A stretch of 64,000 nt of DNA from Erythrobacter aurantius (GCF_023823125.1 NZ_CP090949.1:372001-436000); one strand, 5' to 3'; positions 8,692-17,814 are shown, counted from the first letter of the stretch. The notes: generated by a model from the sequence alone, not told the origin. Program-made: numbers and translations.

Positions 8692-9949
8692 TGGAAAAGC
8701 TCGCTTCATGGGATGGGGTGGAAAGATCAAGGCGGGCCACCATCACGCAAGCGACGCCTGCGCCACACACCCCGCCAATTACGATCGACCAGGCAAGGAG
8801 CGCGGCCGAACCAGTCAGAACGGCGAGGATCTGAGCGGCCAAGCCAGCAATCAGGATGGCTGCGGTTACCGACAGAACCGCCATATGCCGCTGCGCCGTG
8901 ACCAGCAGGCGCTGGCTCATTTCGACGATTGGCGTCAGCACGATCAGCGGCAGGAAGGGCAGGCTGGCGGCAAGCACCATCAGCAATTCCGATGATGCGA
9001 GCGCTGCGGGCAGTGTCGACTGGTCTGGGAGCAACGCGATTGCCGCGACAAACGCGGCCATGATCGCGAGATTGATCATGGAATAGACCGCGATCTGCCG
9101 CTTGCTGCCGGCAGTACCGCGCGTGACCAGCTGCGCGAAAAACCCGGTGCCAAGCACGAACCAGAGCGATGTGATCACGAATTGCGGTACCTTGAGCCCG
9201 TAAGCGATCATCGTTGCCTCACCCTCGCCCAGCTCGCGTGCGATCATCGCGGCGGTCACGGATATCGCGGCAATCGCGAGCATGGCAGAGCCTCCGGCCA
9301 ACGTCCGGCCCAATCGCGTTCCGAACAGCGAGGAGGACTGCGAAGGCGTGGATTGATCGGCCTCGCTCGAGCGCAGCAACAACACGGTGAAGATCACCGC
9401 ACGCAAGACAAAGCTCAGCATCAGGCCCAGCGCATAGGTGACGATGTCGAGATCGAACACCAGCAGCGCTGCAACCAGCGGAAGCGAAATGATCAGATTG
9501 CCCGCGATCACCGGGGTACGCTGGTCGCGCGAAAGGAACAGCGCCACCTGATATTCCGCCAGCAGGCTGAACGGGACAATGAAGGGCACGATCAAGGCGA
9601 CCTGCCATGAACTTGCCCCGCCCTCTTGACCCGCAATGGCGACATAAGCGGTGCAAAGGACCAGCGCGGCAAAGCCCACTCCGCAGCCTAAGCGCAATCC
9701 CTCCAGCAGCAGCTGCCTCGTGGCAAGAGCAGAGCGGTATTGTCCGGCAATCGGCGTAAGGCTGGTGACGATGCAGATGCCTAGCGCCCCGGCGACGAGG
9801 GTAACGAGTCCGTAGAGCACGACAAAGACATCAAGCTCTACCCCGATCCCCAGCGTCTCCAGCAGCACGAGTTCCCGGACAAAGCCGATCAGTTTGGAGA
9901 CGAAGGTTATCGCCATCAGGATCAGCGTCGAACCAAGCGCGCGGCTCAT
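8678..9949 (-). CDS. Wzx/MurJ-like flippase of the MOP superfamily
   Basis: 423 residues with about twelve to fourteen hydrophobic segments. The N-terminus (STLILMAITFVSKLIGFVRE) and the mid-protein region around YGLKVPQFVITSLWFVLGTG resemble MurJ/MviN-type flippases more than classic Wzx. It should flip the undecaprenyl-linked repeat unit of the glycan made by this operon. ATG 9949 overlaps the neuA stop (ATGA); the much longer open frame upstream is only a shadow of neuA. Because chromosomal murJ normally sits elsewhere, a glycan-specific flippase is the better reading here. Confidence 0.85.
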   Translation of the reverse strand: MSRALGSTLILMAITFVSKLIGFVRELVLLETLGIGVELDVFVVLYGLVTLVAGALGICIVTSLTPIAGQYRSALATRQLLLEGLRLGCGVGFAALVLCTAYVAIAGQEGGASSWQVALIVPFIVPFSLLAEYQVALFLSRDQRTPVIAGNLIISLPLVAALLVFDLDIVTYALGLMLSFVLRAVIFTVLLLRSSEADQSTPSQSSSLFGTRLGRTLAGGSAMLAIAAISVTAAMIARELGEGEATMIAYGLKVPQFVITSLWFVLGTGFFAQLVTRGTAGSKRQIAVYSMINLAIMAAFVAAIALLPDQSTLPAALASSELLMVLAASLPFLPLIVLTPIVEMSQRLLVTAQRHMAVLSVTAAILIAGLAAQILAVLTGSAALLAWSIVIGGVCGAGVACVMVARLDLSTPSHEASFSNVSA

Positions 9950-10662
9950 TTGCCCGCTCCCGCAAGCGTCGAGAGATGATGCTCTGCTCTCTCGAAATCC
10001 ACCGGCCAATCGATATCGATGTCCTCGCCCGGTGCCGTGCAGGCAAGCGGGTGGCAGCGTGGTGGCAGAAAAGATTGTGTTTCGCGCAGGGTGGCAGCGC
10101 GGATGGCGTAGAACGACCCCGTCAACGCCCATGCGCGGGGCAGGTCCTGACTGCGTTGCGCGGCGCGCGCTGCGTTCGCGCTTTCGATCAAGAAGACACT
10201 GCCGTCTGGATGCTCGAGCAGGCAATGCAAGGGGTGGTGCGACGGCTCGGTCACGCCAACCACCGCATCGACATCGGGTGTCTCGCTCAAGATCGACAAC
10301 CCTTCGTCGATCCGGCCTTCGGCGCGAAACGGCGATGTCGGTTGCAGCAGGCAAAGGCTGCCCCAGTCGCGCCCCGAAGCTCTTTCGCAATCGAGCGCAT
10401 GCAGAGCGACGTCAACGCTGCTGGCGTGATCGCCCGCCAGGTCCTGCGGTCTTTTGAGAACGTCCACGCCCATATGCCCCGCCAGCGCGATCAAATCAGG
10501 ATCATCGGTGGACAACAGAACCTTGCCGATCGAGGCTGCCGCCAACGCCGCTTCGAATGTCCACTGCGCCAGCGGCTTCCCGCCCAGCAGGCGCGTATTC
10601 TTGCGCGGGACCCGCCGCGAGCCCGCCCGCGCCGGGATCAAGGCGAGAACATCAGGCCGCAT
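9946..10662 (-). CDS. neuA: CMP-nonulosonic acid (sialic/legionaminic) cytidylyltransferase
   Basis: 238 residues. Activates the nine-carbon acid with CTP. N-terminal LALIPARAGSRRVPRKN is the nucleotide-binding signature, followed by LLSTDDPDL, LLQPTSPFR and a C-terminal DIDIDWPVDFERAE typical of NeuA/PseF/LegF. The frame also offers ATG 10689 and GTG 10692, but MRPDVLALIPARAG at 10662 fits the family N-terminus; the overlap with the asnB end is then 11 bases. Coupled to the flippase by ATGA. Family membership is clear, substrate is not. Confidence 0.93.
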   Translation of the reverse strand: MRPDVLALIPARAGSRRVPRKNTRLLGGKPLAQWTFEAALAAASIGKVLLSTDDPDLIALAGHMGVDVLKRPQDLAGDHASSVDVALHALDCERASGRDWGSLCLLQPTSPFRAEGRIDEGLSILSETPDVDAVVGVTEPSHHPLHCLLEHPDGSVFLIESANAARAAQRSQDLPRAWALTGSFYAIRAATLRETQSFLPPRCHPLACTAPGEDIDIDWPVDFERAEHHLSTLAGAGK

Positions 10663-12460
10663 CGGAGGGGTGCACCTGCTGTCTGTCATCACCGAGGAAC
10701 TCGCGCGCCCACAATTCGATTGCCATCAATGCGCGAATTTCGCGCGTCCGGTTTTCCGTCCCTGCGACATGCGCATCAATGTAGGAGGCCATGATGCCCG
10801 TATCGAACAGGCTGCGCGTAAGAGAGTCATTCCCCAGCAGCGTCGCCCGCGCGACGGGTGCCAGCCTGTCCTTGAACCATTCCCCGATCGGCACGGTGAA
10901 CATCTGCTTCTTGCGATAGGCGAGGTCGGCCCCGATCATCGGCGCAACGGCCTTCTTGAAGAGATATTTGGTTTCGCCATCGCGCAGCTTGAATTCGGCG
11001 GGCATGGTGAAGGCGAACTCCATCATGCGGTAATCCAGCATGGGCGTCCGCGCCTCCACCCCGACAGCCATGCCCATGCGATCCGGCTTTACCAGATTGT
11101 TGCCCGGCAACAGCAATTGCATGTCGATATTCAGCGCCTGGTTGAGCCGGTCCCAGTGGCGGCTTTCGTCAAAATGGTGCCCGACAAGATCGCCTGCCGC
11201 CGCTTCGTCAACCTGCGCTGCGAATTCGGGCAGGTACAGCCGCCGCTTCTCCGCCGCATCAAACAACGAGATATTGGTGAGATAAGCGGCGCGGAAATCC
11301 TCTTCGCTTTCGCCCTCGGGCCGCGCGGCGAAGAAGTTGCGATATTTGTCATAGCCCGCAAACAACTCGTCCCCGCCGTCGCCCGTCAGCACGACCTTCA
11401 CATGGCGCGAAGCGAGTTCCGAAACCCGCCTGGTCGGCATGAAAGAGACATCGCCATGCGGCTGGTCGAGATGCCAGATCACGTTGGGCCACTGGTCGAT
11501 CATGTCAGCTTCGACGATTTCGCTAATGTGATCGGTACCGAACCGCTCGGCTGCAAGCCGGGCGCTGGCGGATTCGTCAAATCGCGGATCGTCAAACCCG
11601 ATAGAGAAAGTCCTGACCGGACGATCCATGTTGCGAGCCATGAACCCGACGACCGAGCTGGAATCGACGCCGCCTGAAAGAAAGGCCCCGAACGGTACAT
11701 CGGACCTGAGCCTCAGGCGCACGGCATCTTCGAAGGTGTCGAGGAATTCGCCGGTCCAGTCCGCTTCGCTGCGATTGGCAAGATCGCGCGCGGTAAGCGA
11801 CCACCAGCGCTTGATCCGCATGGGCTCCCGGGCGCACAATTCGGCCATGCAGCCGGGTGGAAGGTGGCGGACCCCGACAAAGGCGGTGTGCGGCGGCGGC
11901 ACGTAGTTGAAGGTCAGGAACAGGTCGAGCGCCTGCAAGTCGATCCTCGGCTCAATTCCTGCGGCGAGGATCGATTTGATTTCCGAGGCAAAGGCAAACC
12001 CGTCACCGGTCTGCGCATAGAACAGCGGCTTTACCCCGATCCGGTCGCGATAGAGACGCAGGCAGCGATCGCGATTGTCCCAAATCGCAATCGCGAACAT
12101 CCCGTTCAGGCGGCTGACGAAATCCGGGCCCCAGTGGAGATAGGCCCGCAGCAGCACCTCGGTATCGGAATGGGTATCGATGCGAACGCCAAGGCCGCGC
12201 AGCTCTTCAGCGAGTTCGACATAGTTGAAGATCTCGCCATTCTGCACCAGCGCCACTTCGCCGTTGTCGGAGACGAAGGGCTGATCGCCATGTTCGACGT
12301 CGATGATCGCAAGCCGCTGGTTCGCGATTGCCACCTGTCCGTTGCAGAACACCCCGTCGCCATCCGGGCCGCGATGCCCCTGCACCCGCGACATCGCCGC
12401 AATGCGTTCAATCGGGACGCTGCGGCCGGAAAACGACCAGAAACCGGAAATGCCACACAT
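10652..12460 (-). CDS. asnB: Asparagine synthase (glutamine-hydrolysing) family amidotransferase
   Basis: 602 residues: an N-terminal class-II glutamine amidotransferase domain with Cys2 nucleophile exposed after Met removal (MCGISGFWSF, GHRGPDG, about residues 1-210), then a C-terminal synthetase domain with pyrophosphate loop FLSGGVDSSS and TGDGGDELFAGYDKY. In surface-glycan loci such proteins (for example WbpS-like ones) amidate uronic acids rather than making asparagine; WecC and a UDP-GlcA epimerase nearby could supply a uronate. That role is inferred from context. The start at 12460 is 2 bases after the sugar-transferase stop. Confidence 0.93.
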   Translation of the reverse strand: MCGISGFWSFSGRSVPIERIAAMSRVQGHRGPDGDGVFCNGQVAIANQRLAIIDVEHGDQPFVSDNGEVALVQNGEIFNYVELAEELRGLGVRIDTHSDTEVLLRAYLHWGPDFVSRLNGMFAIAIWDNRDRCLRLYRDRIGVKPLFYAQTGDGFAFASEIKSILAAGIEPRIDLQALDLFLTFNYVPPPHTAFVGVRHLPPGCMAELCAREPMRIKRWWSLTARDLANRSEADWTGEFLDTFEDAVRLRLRSDVPFGAFLSGGVDSSSVVGFMARNMDRPVRTFSIGFDDPRFDESASARLAAERFGTDHISEIVEADMIDQWPNVIWHLDQPHGDVSFMPTRRVSELASRHVKVVLTGDGGDELFAGYDKYRNFFAARPEGESEEDFRAAYLTNISLFDAAEKRRLYLPEFAAQVDEAAAGDLVGHHFDESRHWDRLNQALNIDMQLLLPGNNLVKPDRMGMAVGVEARTPMLDYRMMEFAFTMPAEFKLRDGETKYLFKKAVAPMIGADLAYRKKQMFTVPIGEWFKDRLAPVARATLLGNDSLTRSLFDTGIMASYIDAHVAGTENRTREIRALMAIELWAREFLGDDRQQVHPSDAA

Positions 12461-12462
12461 GG

Positions 12463-13017
12463 TCAGACAGTCTTTCGGATGAACACGGTGCGCACCGTTT
12501 CGAACAAGATGGCCAGATCGCGCGAAAGGCTGGCACTGGAGACATATTCGAGATCGAGCGCCAGCCGCTCCTCGGCGGTGGCCGCCGACCGCAGCCGCGC
12601 TTGTGCAAGTCCGGTGATGCCGGGCCGCACCTGATGCCGGCGCTGCCAATCTTCGGGGGAATAGTTCGCTTCCTGCATCGGGGTGTCGGGGCGCGGGCCG
12701 ACCAGGCTCATATCCCCACGCAACACATTGAAAAGCTGTGGCAATTCATCAAGGCTGGTGCGGCGCACGAATTGCCCCACGCGTGTGATGCGGGCATCCG
12801 TCGCCGAAGTTGCATAACCACCGCGCTCGGCAGCGTCCTGCACCATGCTGCGCAGCTTGAAGATCGTGAACGGCTGGCCATTGAGGCCGATCCGGGTCTG
12901 CCGGAACAGCGCGGGGCCGGGACTGTCGAGCCTGATCCAGACCATCAGCACCGCGAGCAGCGGCGATGCGGCCAGCAGGGCGGCGGCGCTGACGGCAATG
13001 TCGAACAGCCGCTTCAC
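12463..13017 (-). CDS. PglC-type initiating sugar-phosphate transferase
   Basis: 184 residues, the short monotopic class. One N-terminal re-entrant hydrophobic helix (KRLFDIAVSAAALLAASPLL) is followed by the phosphoglycosyl transferase core: FRQTRIGLNGQPF, FKLRSM, SLDELPQLFNVLRGDMS and VGPRPD, ending with RPGITGLAQ. It transfers a sugar phosphate from a UDP-sugar to undecaprenyl phosphate, the first step of repeat-unit assembly. The size and the PglE/PglD-like partners in the operon suggest UDP-diNAc-bacillosamine as a possible donor. It overlaps the aldolase gene by 4 bases. Confidence 0.94.
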   Translation of the reverse strand: MKRLFDIAVSAAALLAASPLLAVLMVWIRLDSPGPALFRQTRIGLNGQPFTIFKLRSMVQDAAERGGYATSATDARITRVGQFVRRTSLDELPQLFNVLRGDMSLVGPRPDTPMQEANYSPEDWQRRHQVRPGITGLAQARLRSAATAEERLALDLEYVSSASLSRDLAILFETVRTVFIRKTV

Positions 13018-13865
13018 GCCGCGCTCTCCCTCCGCTTGCGGATCTGGGCGACAATCGTCTCGATCCGCGATCGCAGTTCGGAAGTGTTGGCGGCCTTTTG
13101 CTCGTCGCCTGCCTCCAGTGCGGCATCGTAGAGATCGAGCAGCTTGCCCACTTCGCGCTGCATCACATCGAAATTGCCGGTGGCAAGCACGCTGTCGCTC
13201 GAGGACTGCCGGGCAAAGGTGCGCGACAGGTTCACCCTTGTGGAGCCGAGCCGCGCATGTTCGCGCACGATGAATTCGGCGGGCAGATCGCCTTCGCCAA
13301 TCCGGGCAATACCACCGAAACCGAACGGCTTGCCCACCCGGCGGAGCGCGGCGCAGGCGCTTTCCAGCATGCCGTTAGCCAGCGGCTCGAACATGAAATC
13401 CAGCCCCAGCGAGATATGCAGATCGTTGAGGCCGATGAAGGTTTCGTCGACGGCCTGATGCGCTGCCACCCGCTCCAGGATCTCAAACGCGTCCGCCGTT
13501 TCGACCAGAGGAATGAAACGGCATCGACCGGCAATCATCGCACCGATCTGTTCGATTTCCTCGAGTCGGCGGAACATCGGCAGCATGATCGCCCCAGCGC
13601 CGCGCTCGATCGCGGAATCGATTTCAGCGGCGCTCCCGTCAAACAGCGGGTTGATCCGCACCATCAGCTCGGCCTGTTGCAGCGCCCCGGCCACCGGGCC
13701 GATATCGTCGAGAATGTGCTTGCTGATCCAGGTGTCGCGGAATTTCTGACGTTCGAATTTCCCGTTCCGCTCAAGATCGACCATGATCCTGCCCACGCCG
13801 CAAAGCTCTGCAGAGCGGGCCAGATCGGGATCGGCGGTGATAAGGACAGGGCAGAATTTCGACAT
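13014..13865 (-). CDS. HpcH/HpaI aldolase / citrate-lyase-beta-like protein
   Basis: 283 residues with the TIM-barrel pattern of class II pyruvate aldolases: LMVRINPL, GAGAIMLPMF, IPLVETADAFE (metal-binding Glu) and FIGLNDLHISLG, equivalent to the family's GPxDL segment with the conserved Asp. The last 70 residues form a helical, charged tail. A metal-dependent aldol or lyase reaction on a keto acid is expected. Its role inside a glycan operon is not known to me. ATG 13865 follows a GCAGGG Shine-Dalgarno; a GTG lies one codon upstream. It sits between the aminotransferase and the sugar transferase with almost no spacing. Confidence 0.8.
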   Translation of the reverse strand: MSKFCPVLITADPDLARSAELCGVGRIMVDLERNGKFERQKFRDTWISKHILDDIGPVAGALQQAELMVRINPLFDGSAAEIDSAIERGAGAIMLPMFRRLEEIEQIGAMIAGRCRFIPLVETADAFEILERVAAHQAVDETFIGLNDLHISLGLDFMFEPLANGMLESACAALRRVGKPFGFGGIARIGEGDLPAEFIVREHARLGSTRVNLSRTFARQSSSDSVLATGNFDVMQREVGKLLDLYDAALEAGDEQKAANTSELRSRIETIVAQIRKRRESAA

Positions 13866-13871
13866 CACCGG

Positions 13872-15356
13872 CTACCCTGCAAGCAGATAACGCAGCTGTT
13901 CCGCGATCCGGATGACGGTTTCGTCGGACATGTTGGAACCTGACGGAAGGCAAAGCCCGCAATCAAACAGATCATCGCTGACGGAGTGGTTCTCTCCATG
14001 CGACACATATTCGCAGCCGGCAAAGACGGGTTGGCGATGCATCGGCTTCCACAGCGGGCGCACCTCGATCCCGACGACCTTGAGCGCCTCAAGCAATTGC
14101 ACCGGGTTCTGCCCCATTTCGCGTTTGAAGGTGGCGGTGGTCAGCCAGCGGGTCGAAAAATACCCCTCGGGTTCTGGCATCCATTCGATCCCTTCGATCC
14201 CGGCAAGCACCGACCGGTAGAGCTCGAATATCTCGCGGCGACGGGCCACGCGCTCGTCCAGCACCTTGAGCTGTCCGCGCCCTATCCCGGCGAGGATGTT
14301 GCTCATCCGGTAATTGTAGCCGATGTGCTTGTGCTCGTAATGGGCAGCGGGCTCACGCGCCTGCGTCGACAGGAAACGGGCACGCGCGATCAGCTCTTCG
14401 TCATCCGAGCACAGCGCGCCGCCGCCCGAGGTCGTGATGATCTTGTTCCCGTTGAAGGAAAAGGCGGAAAGCTTGCCGAAACTGCCCGATTTCCGGCCCT
14501 TGTATGTCGCCCCAAGCGATTCCGCCGCATCCTCAAGCACGGGGACACCATAGCTGTCGCAAAGCTCAAGCAACGGATCCATGTCAGCCGATTGGCCATA
14601 GAGATTGGCGATTACCACCGCGCTAGGCAGCTTTCCTCTTGCTGCGTCCCGGCTGAGCGCCCGCTCCAGCGCGGCAGGCGACATGTTCCAGGTCTCCGTT
14701 TCGGAATCGATGAAGACCGGTTCGGCGCGTTCGTAACGGATCGGATTGGCCGAAGCGGCAAAGGTGAAACTGGGGCAATAAACCCGATCCCCGTCTTTCA
14801 CCCCCAGCAGGATCAGGCCCAGATGGAGCGCCGCCGTGCCCGAGCTGAGCGCGGCGACGTGGGCGTTGTTGCTGTAGTCGGCCAGTTCACGCTCGAAGCC
14901 TTCGACTTGCGGCCCCAGCGGCGCGATCCAGTTGGTATCGAACGCCTGCTGGACGAATTCCTGCTCAAGCTCGCCCAGATGCGGCGTCGAAAGAAGCACC
15001 GGGCCGCTGAACTCGCGCCGCTCCAGCACACGGGGGCGGCCTTCGGCATCCAGCCGGGGAATGGCCGTTATCCTGTGTGTGGCAAAAAGCGCCTCAAGCT
15101 CGGCAACCGAAGTGTCCATCCGTGCGGCGACTGGCGTCACCGGGGGCAGGAGCGACAACGCGGCATCGTTTCCGCTACCTGCAAGGATCATTCGCCGCAG
15201 ATCGCCGTCGGTCACCAGCCGCAGAAGCCGCCCGTCATGATCCAGAACCAGCAAGGGACCGCCACCTGTTTCGTCGAGGCGCTGAAGCGCTTCGGCCAGA
15301 GACAAGTCTGACGTCACACACAGTCGGGCGAGCGATGTGGCCACCGGTACAGTCAC
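13872..15356 (-). CDS. CBS-pair fused to DegT/PglE-type PLP aminotransferase
   Basis: About 494 residues. The N-terminal 115 residues form a CBS pair (AEALQRLDETG, LLVLDHDGRLLRLVTDGDLRR, a second repeat ending IPRLD). The rest is a sugar aminotransferase: NWIAPLGPQVEGFE, ALSSGTAALHLGL, PSFTFAASANP, EDAAESLGATYKG, and the PLP lysine in SFNGNKIITT (Lys305 with this start). It should transaminate a 4-keto-6-deoxy UDP-sugar, as PglE and LegC do. Start taken as GTG 15356, preceded by an AAAGGGGGG Shine-Dalgarno; the open frame continues to 15422. Free-standing CBS pairs in related loci usually sit on the nucleotidyltransferase PtmE, so this fusion is unusual. Confidence 0.87.
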   Translation of the reverse strand: MTVPVATSLARLCVTSDLSLAEALQRLDETGGGPLLVLDHDGRLLRLVTDGDLRRMILAGSGNDAALSLLPPVTPVAARMDTSVAELEALFATHRITAIPRLDAEGRPRVLERREFSGPVLLSTPHLGELEQEFVQQAFDTNWIAPLGPQVEGFERELADYSNNAHVAALSSGTAALHLGLILLGVKDGDRVYCPSFTFAASANPIRYERAEPVFIDSETETWNMSPAALERALSRDAARGKLPSAVVIANLYGQSADMDPLLELCDSYGVPVLEDAAESLGATYKGRKSGSFGKLSAFSFNGNKIITTSGGGALCSDDEELIARARFLSTQAREPAAHYEHKHIGYNYRMSNILAGIGRGQLKVLDERVARRREIFELYRSVLAGIEGIEWMPEPEGYFSTRWLTTATFKREMGQNPVQLLEALKVVGIEVRPLWKPMHRQPVFAGCEYVSHGENHSVSDDLFDCGLCLPSGSNMSDETVIRIAEQLRYLLAG

Positions 15357-15422
15357 AATGACGCCCCCCTTTGGATTGCGGAATTGCCGCACGCGGCTTC
15401 CACAGGGTGAGTGGTATGCCAA

Positions 15423-16517
15423 TCAAAGCGCTGCATAGACACTCTCGATCCGCTCGCCCAATGCCTCGCGCATAAACAGCCGACGGGTGCGCTCAAGCCC
15501 GTGCCATCCCATAGTTTCGCATTCCGCGCGATCGTCCGCCAACCGTTTCAGGGCGGCAACCACGCCGTCGATATCACCAAGAGGGACAAGGATGCCGCTC
15601 GCCTGATCGCTCACCACTTCGGGAATGCCGCCGATAGCGTAGGAAACTGCCGGCAGCCCCCTTGCGTGAGCTTCTGCCAGAACAATGCCGAAGGTTTCCT
15701 GCGGGGAAAGGTGCAGGAAGGCATGCGCCCGGTCGAGCTCGGGAAACACGTCGCTCAAGGCACCGGTAAACCGCACCCGGTCGGCAATGCCGATGGTCTT
15801 GGCATGCTCTTCGAGCGATGGCCGTCTGGTGCCGTCTCCAACCAGAACCAGTTCAAGCTTTCGCGGCGGATCAAGTGCGGCGAGCCGTGCGACCGCGTCA
15901 ATCGAGGCGCGCTGGCCCTTGTCGCCGTTCATCATCGCAATGCCCACGATCCGGAATGTATCGTCCGCCCGCCTCGCCTGCCACAGGGCATCGAAACTGC
16001 CTTTGTCCGCAAGCAGTTGATCTGGAGCCAGCACCCCGTTGTAGACCGTCGTGATGCGCTCTTCCGGAACGCCATGGCGAACAAGATCGCGCTTCACGAA
16101 ATCGGAAACCGCGATCAGCTTGAACGGCATGCGTTTCAGCAGGCCCTCCTTGCCCGCGCCAAGTACCGTGTTCACCACCTTCGCCTTTAGCCCGGCACTG
16201 GCCAGCCACCCAATCAGGCCTGCCTGCGCATTGAAGCTGTGCAGGATGGCATGGCCGCCGTTTTTCACGATCCGGCGCAGGGCGGAGGCGCCTTTTGCCA
16301 TCCGGATCGCAGTCCGGTCACCCAAGTCGAGGCCGGGGACCAGATGGACCGGAAAACCGGCCGCAGTGAAACGATCCGTCAAGGCATCGCTGCCCACGGC
16401 GACCTCCACATGCCAGCCGCGATCACGCAGGGCGCTGGCGACGCCGAACATGAGCACGCCCGGCCCGGCAAGACGCACATCGGACCGCATCAGCAAGACA
16501 CGCTTATCGGTAATCAA
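15423..16517 (-). CDS. GT4-type glycosyltransferase (GT-B fold)
   Basis: 364 residues in two Rossmann halves. N-terminal GPGVLMFGVASALRDRGW is the acceptor-side glycine motif. The C-terminal half has LVLVGDGTRRPSLEE, VRFTGALSDV, FLHLSPQETFGIVLAEAHA (the E-x7-E donor motif) and GIPEVV. It adds one sugar to the lipid-linked repeat unit on the cytoplasmic face. Donor and acceptor cannot be read from sequence. The gene overlaps the upstream glycosyltransferase by 14 bases and is followed by the CBS-DegT gene. Confidence 0.92.
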   Translation of the reverse strand: MITDKRVLLMRSDVRLAGPGVLMFGVASALRDRGWHVEVAVGSDALTDRFTAAGFPVHLVPGLDLGDRTAIRMAKGASALRRIVKNGGHAILHSFNAQAGLIGWLASAGLKAKVVNTVLGAGKEGLLKRMPFKLIAVSDFVKRDLVRHGVPEERITTVYNGVLAPDQLLADKGSFDALWQARRADDTFRIVGIAMMNGDKGQRASIDAVARLAALDPPRKLELVLVGDGTRRPSLEEHAKTIGIADRVRFTGALSDVFPELDRAHAFLHLSPQETFGIVLAEAHARGLPAVSYAIGGIPEVVSDQASGILVPLGDIDGVVAALKRLADDRAECETMGWHGLERTRRLFMREALGERIESVYAAL

Positions 16518-17649
16518 TCATCTCCTCGAGCACAGCAGCAACGTTGCCAAGACTGTTTGCGGGCATCGAGAATTGGGATGCGACCCCCAGCGCCAAGGCG
16601 CGGTCGATAGCCATTTCCAGCTCGGTAACGTCTTCGTTCGCCATGGCAATGCCATATTCTTCGAAACGACACTGCCGTGCGATCTGCGATCCCATTTGCA
16701 ACACCACGGGGATACCGGCCAGCGCTGCCTCTATCCCCACGGTTGAGCCATGAGTGATCACGATGTCGGCTGCCAACAGGTCTTCCGCAAGAGTAGGGCC
16801 AGCGGCAGCGCGCGCTTGTTCGTTGGGGTGGAGGCGGACCCGCAGTTCCAGATCTTCCCTTTTCGCGGCAATCCGGTGCAGCTCGGTGATCACGCGCTGC
16901 TTGTGTTCCGCATCCTCGGCAGGAAGCGGCTGCGAGGCGTAAAGCACCCTGCGTGACCCTGATCCTGATGAAGCGGCGCGGTCTTTTCGCAATTCGGCTG
17001 CCGATGCAAACGCGGGATTGCCCGTAACCACGATCTTGGACGGGTTATGTCCGGATCGGATCAAGACATCACGTACAGGTCCGCTCAGAACGCAGATACG
17101 ATCGGCATAATCAGGATCGTGCAGCCAGTGGTTGGACTCGCTGGCCAGCGTGTCGTTTAGCACCACAGCAGGTATACCCTGCAACTGGGCCGTATCGATG
17201 ATCGCCTTTTCCGCCCTGGGAGAATTGGTCGTCAGCACGATATCCGGCCGGACCTGCGCAATGATGCGCCGGGCAAGCTCGCCATGCTCGAACGCCACCC
17301 TGCCCCTTTCGCGGTAACGCGCCTCGGCCTTTTCGCGGCCCAACTGGGTGATCAGGTCATGAAATCCAAGGCCGTGATAAGCATAGGTTTCCTGCGCCGA
17401 AACCGGCCCATGATCCGGAACCTCACCAGCAATTTCACTCCCGAGATCAAGGATTTCCTCTTCACCGTCGGCAACCAGATCGCGCGCCTGCCAGACCTGT
17501 AGCCGCGAATGGCGGGCTTTTTCGTATGCGGTTGTGAGCGCGAGGAAATGAACCGTCCACCCTTTCTGCGCCATTGCAATGGCCACGGGCAGGCAGGCAT
17601 TGACGTGGCCCCCGCCATAGGCTGCGCAAAGAAGGATAGGAGCTGACAA
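16504..17649 (-). CDS. GT-B-fold glycosyltransferase, possible nonulosonate transferase
   Basis: 381 residues. The N-terminus (CAAYGGGHVNACLPVAIAMA) resembles MurG/UGT-like proteins. The C-terminal half has LRVRLHPNEQARA and ITHGSTVGIEAALAGIPVVL, a pattern seen in capsule glycosyl- and polysialyl-type transferases and in glycerophosphotransferases. It is the first gene of the eleven-gene leftward operon; a promoter is expected in the 17650-17814 gap shared with the rightward epimerase gene. Given NeuA in the same operon, a CMP-nonulosonate donor is a reasonable guess, not a demonstrated one. Confidence 0.75.
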   Translation of the reverse strand: MSAPILLCAAYGGGHVNACLPVAIAMAQKGWTVHFLALTTAYEKARHSRLQVWQARDLVADGEEEILDLGSEIAGEVPDHGPVSAQETYAYHGLGFHDLITQLGREKAEARYRERGRVAFEHGELARRIIAQVRPDIVLTTNSPRAEKAIIDTAQLQGIPAVVLNDTLASESNHWLHDPDYADRICVLSGPVRDVLIRSGHNPSKIVVTGNPAFASAAELRKDRAASSGSGSRRVLYASQPLPAEDAEHKQRVITELHRIAAKREDLELRVRLHPNEQARAAAGPTLAEDLLAADIVITHGSTVGIEAALAGIPVVLQMGSQIARQCRFEEYGIAMANEDVTELEMAIDRALALGVASQFSMPANSLGNVAAVLEEMIDYR

Positions 17650-17814
17650 AATACGACGCTTTCGTGCTTGATCTACCGTGATTTCTTAATCGGCTCCCGC
17701 TAACAGAATTCCAACTGCGGCGCAGACTTAACTTTTCCATTTGCGCAGCGCCGGGGTTACTGCCTCCAAATCCGAGGTAAACTGGCGAGATCGAGACCAA
17801 GCCAAGGGGTGGCA

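Noticed and set aside
9950..10390. 147-codon N-terminal extension of the flippase
   Set aside because: It overlaps neuA in another phase, is Arg-rich and has no membrane character; the ATGA at 9946-9949 gives the real start.
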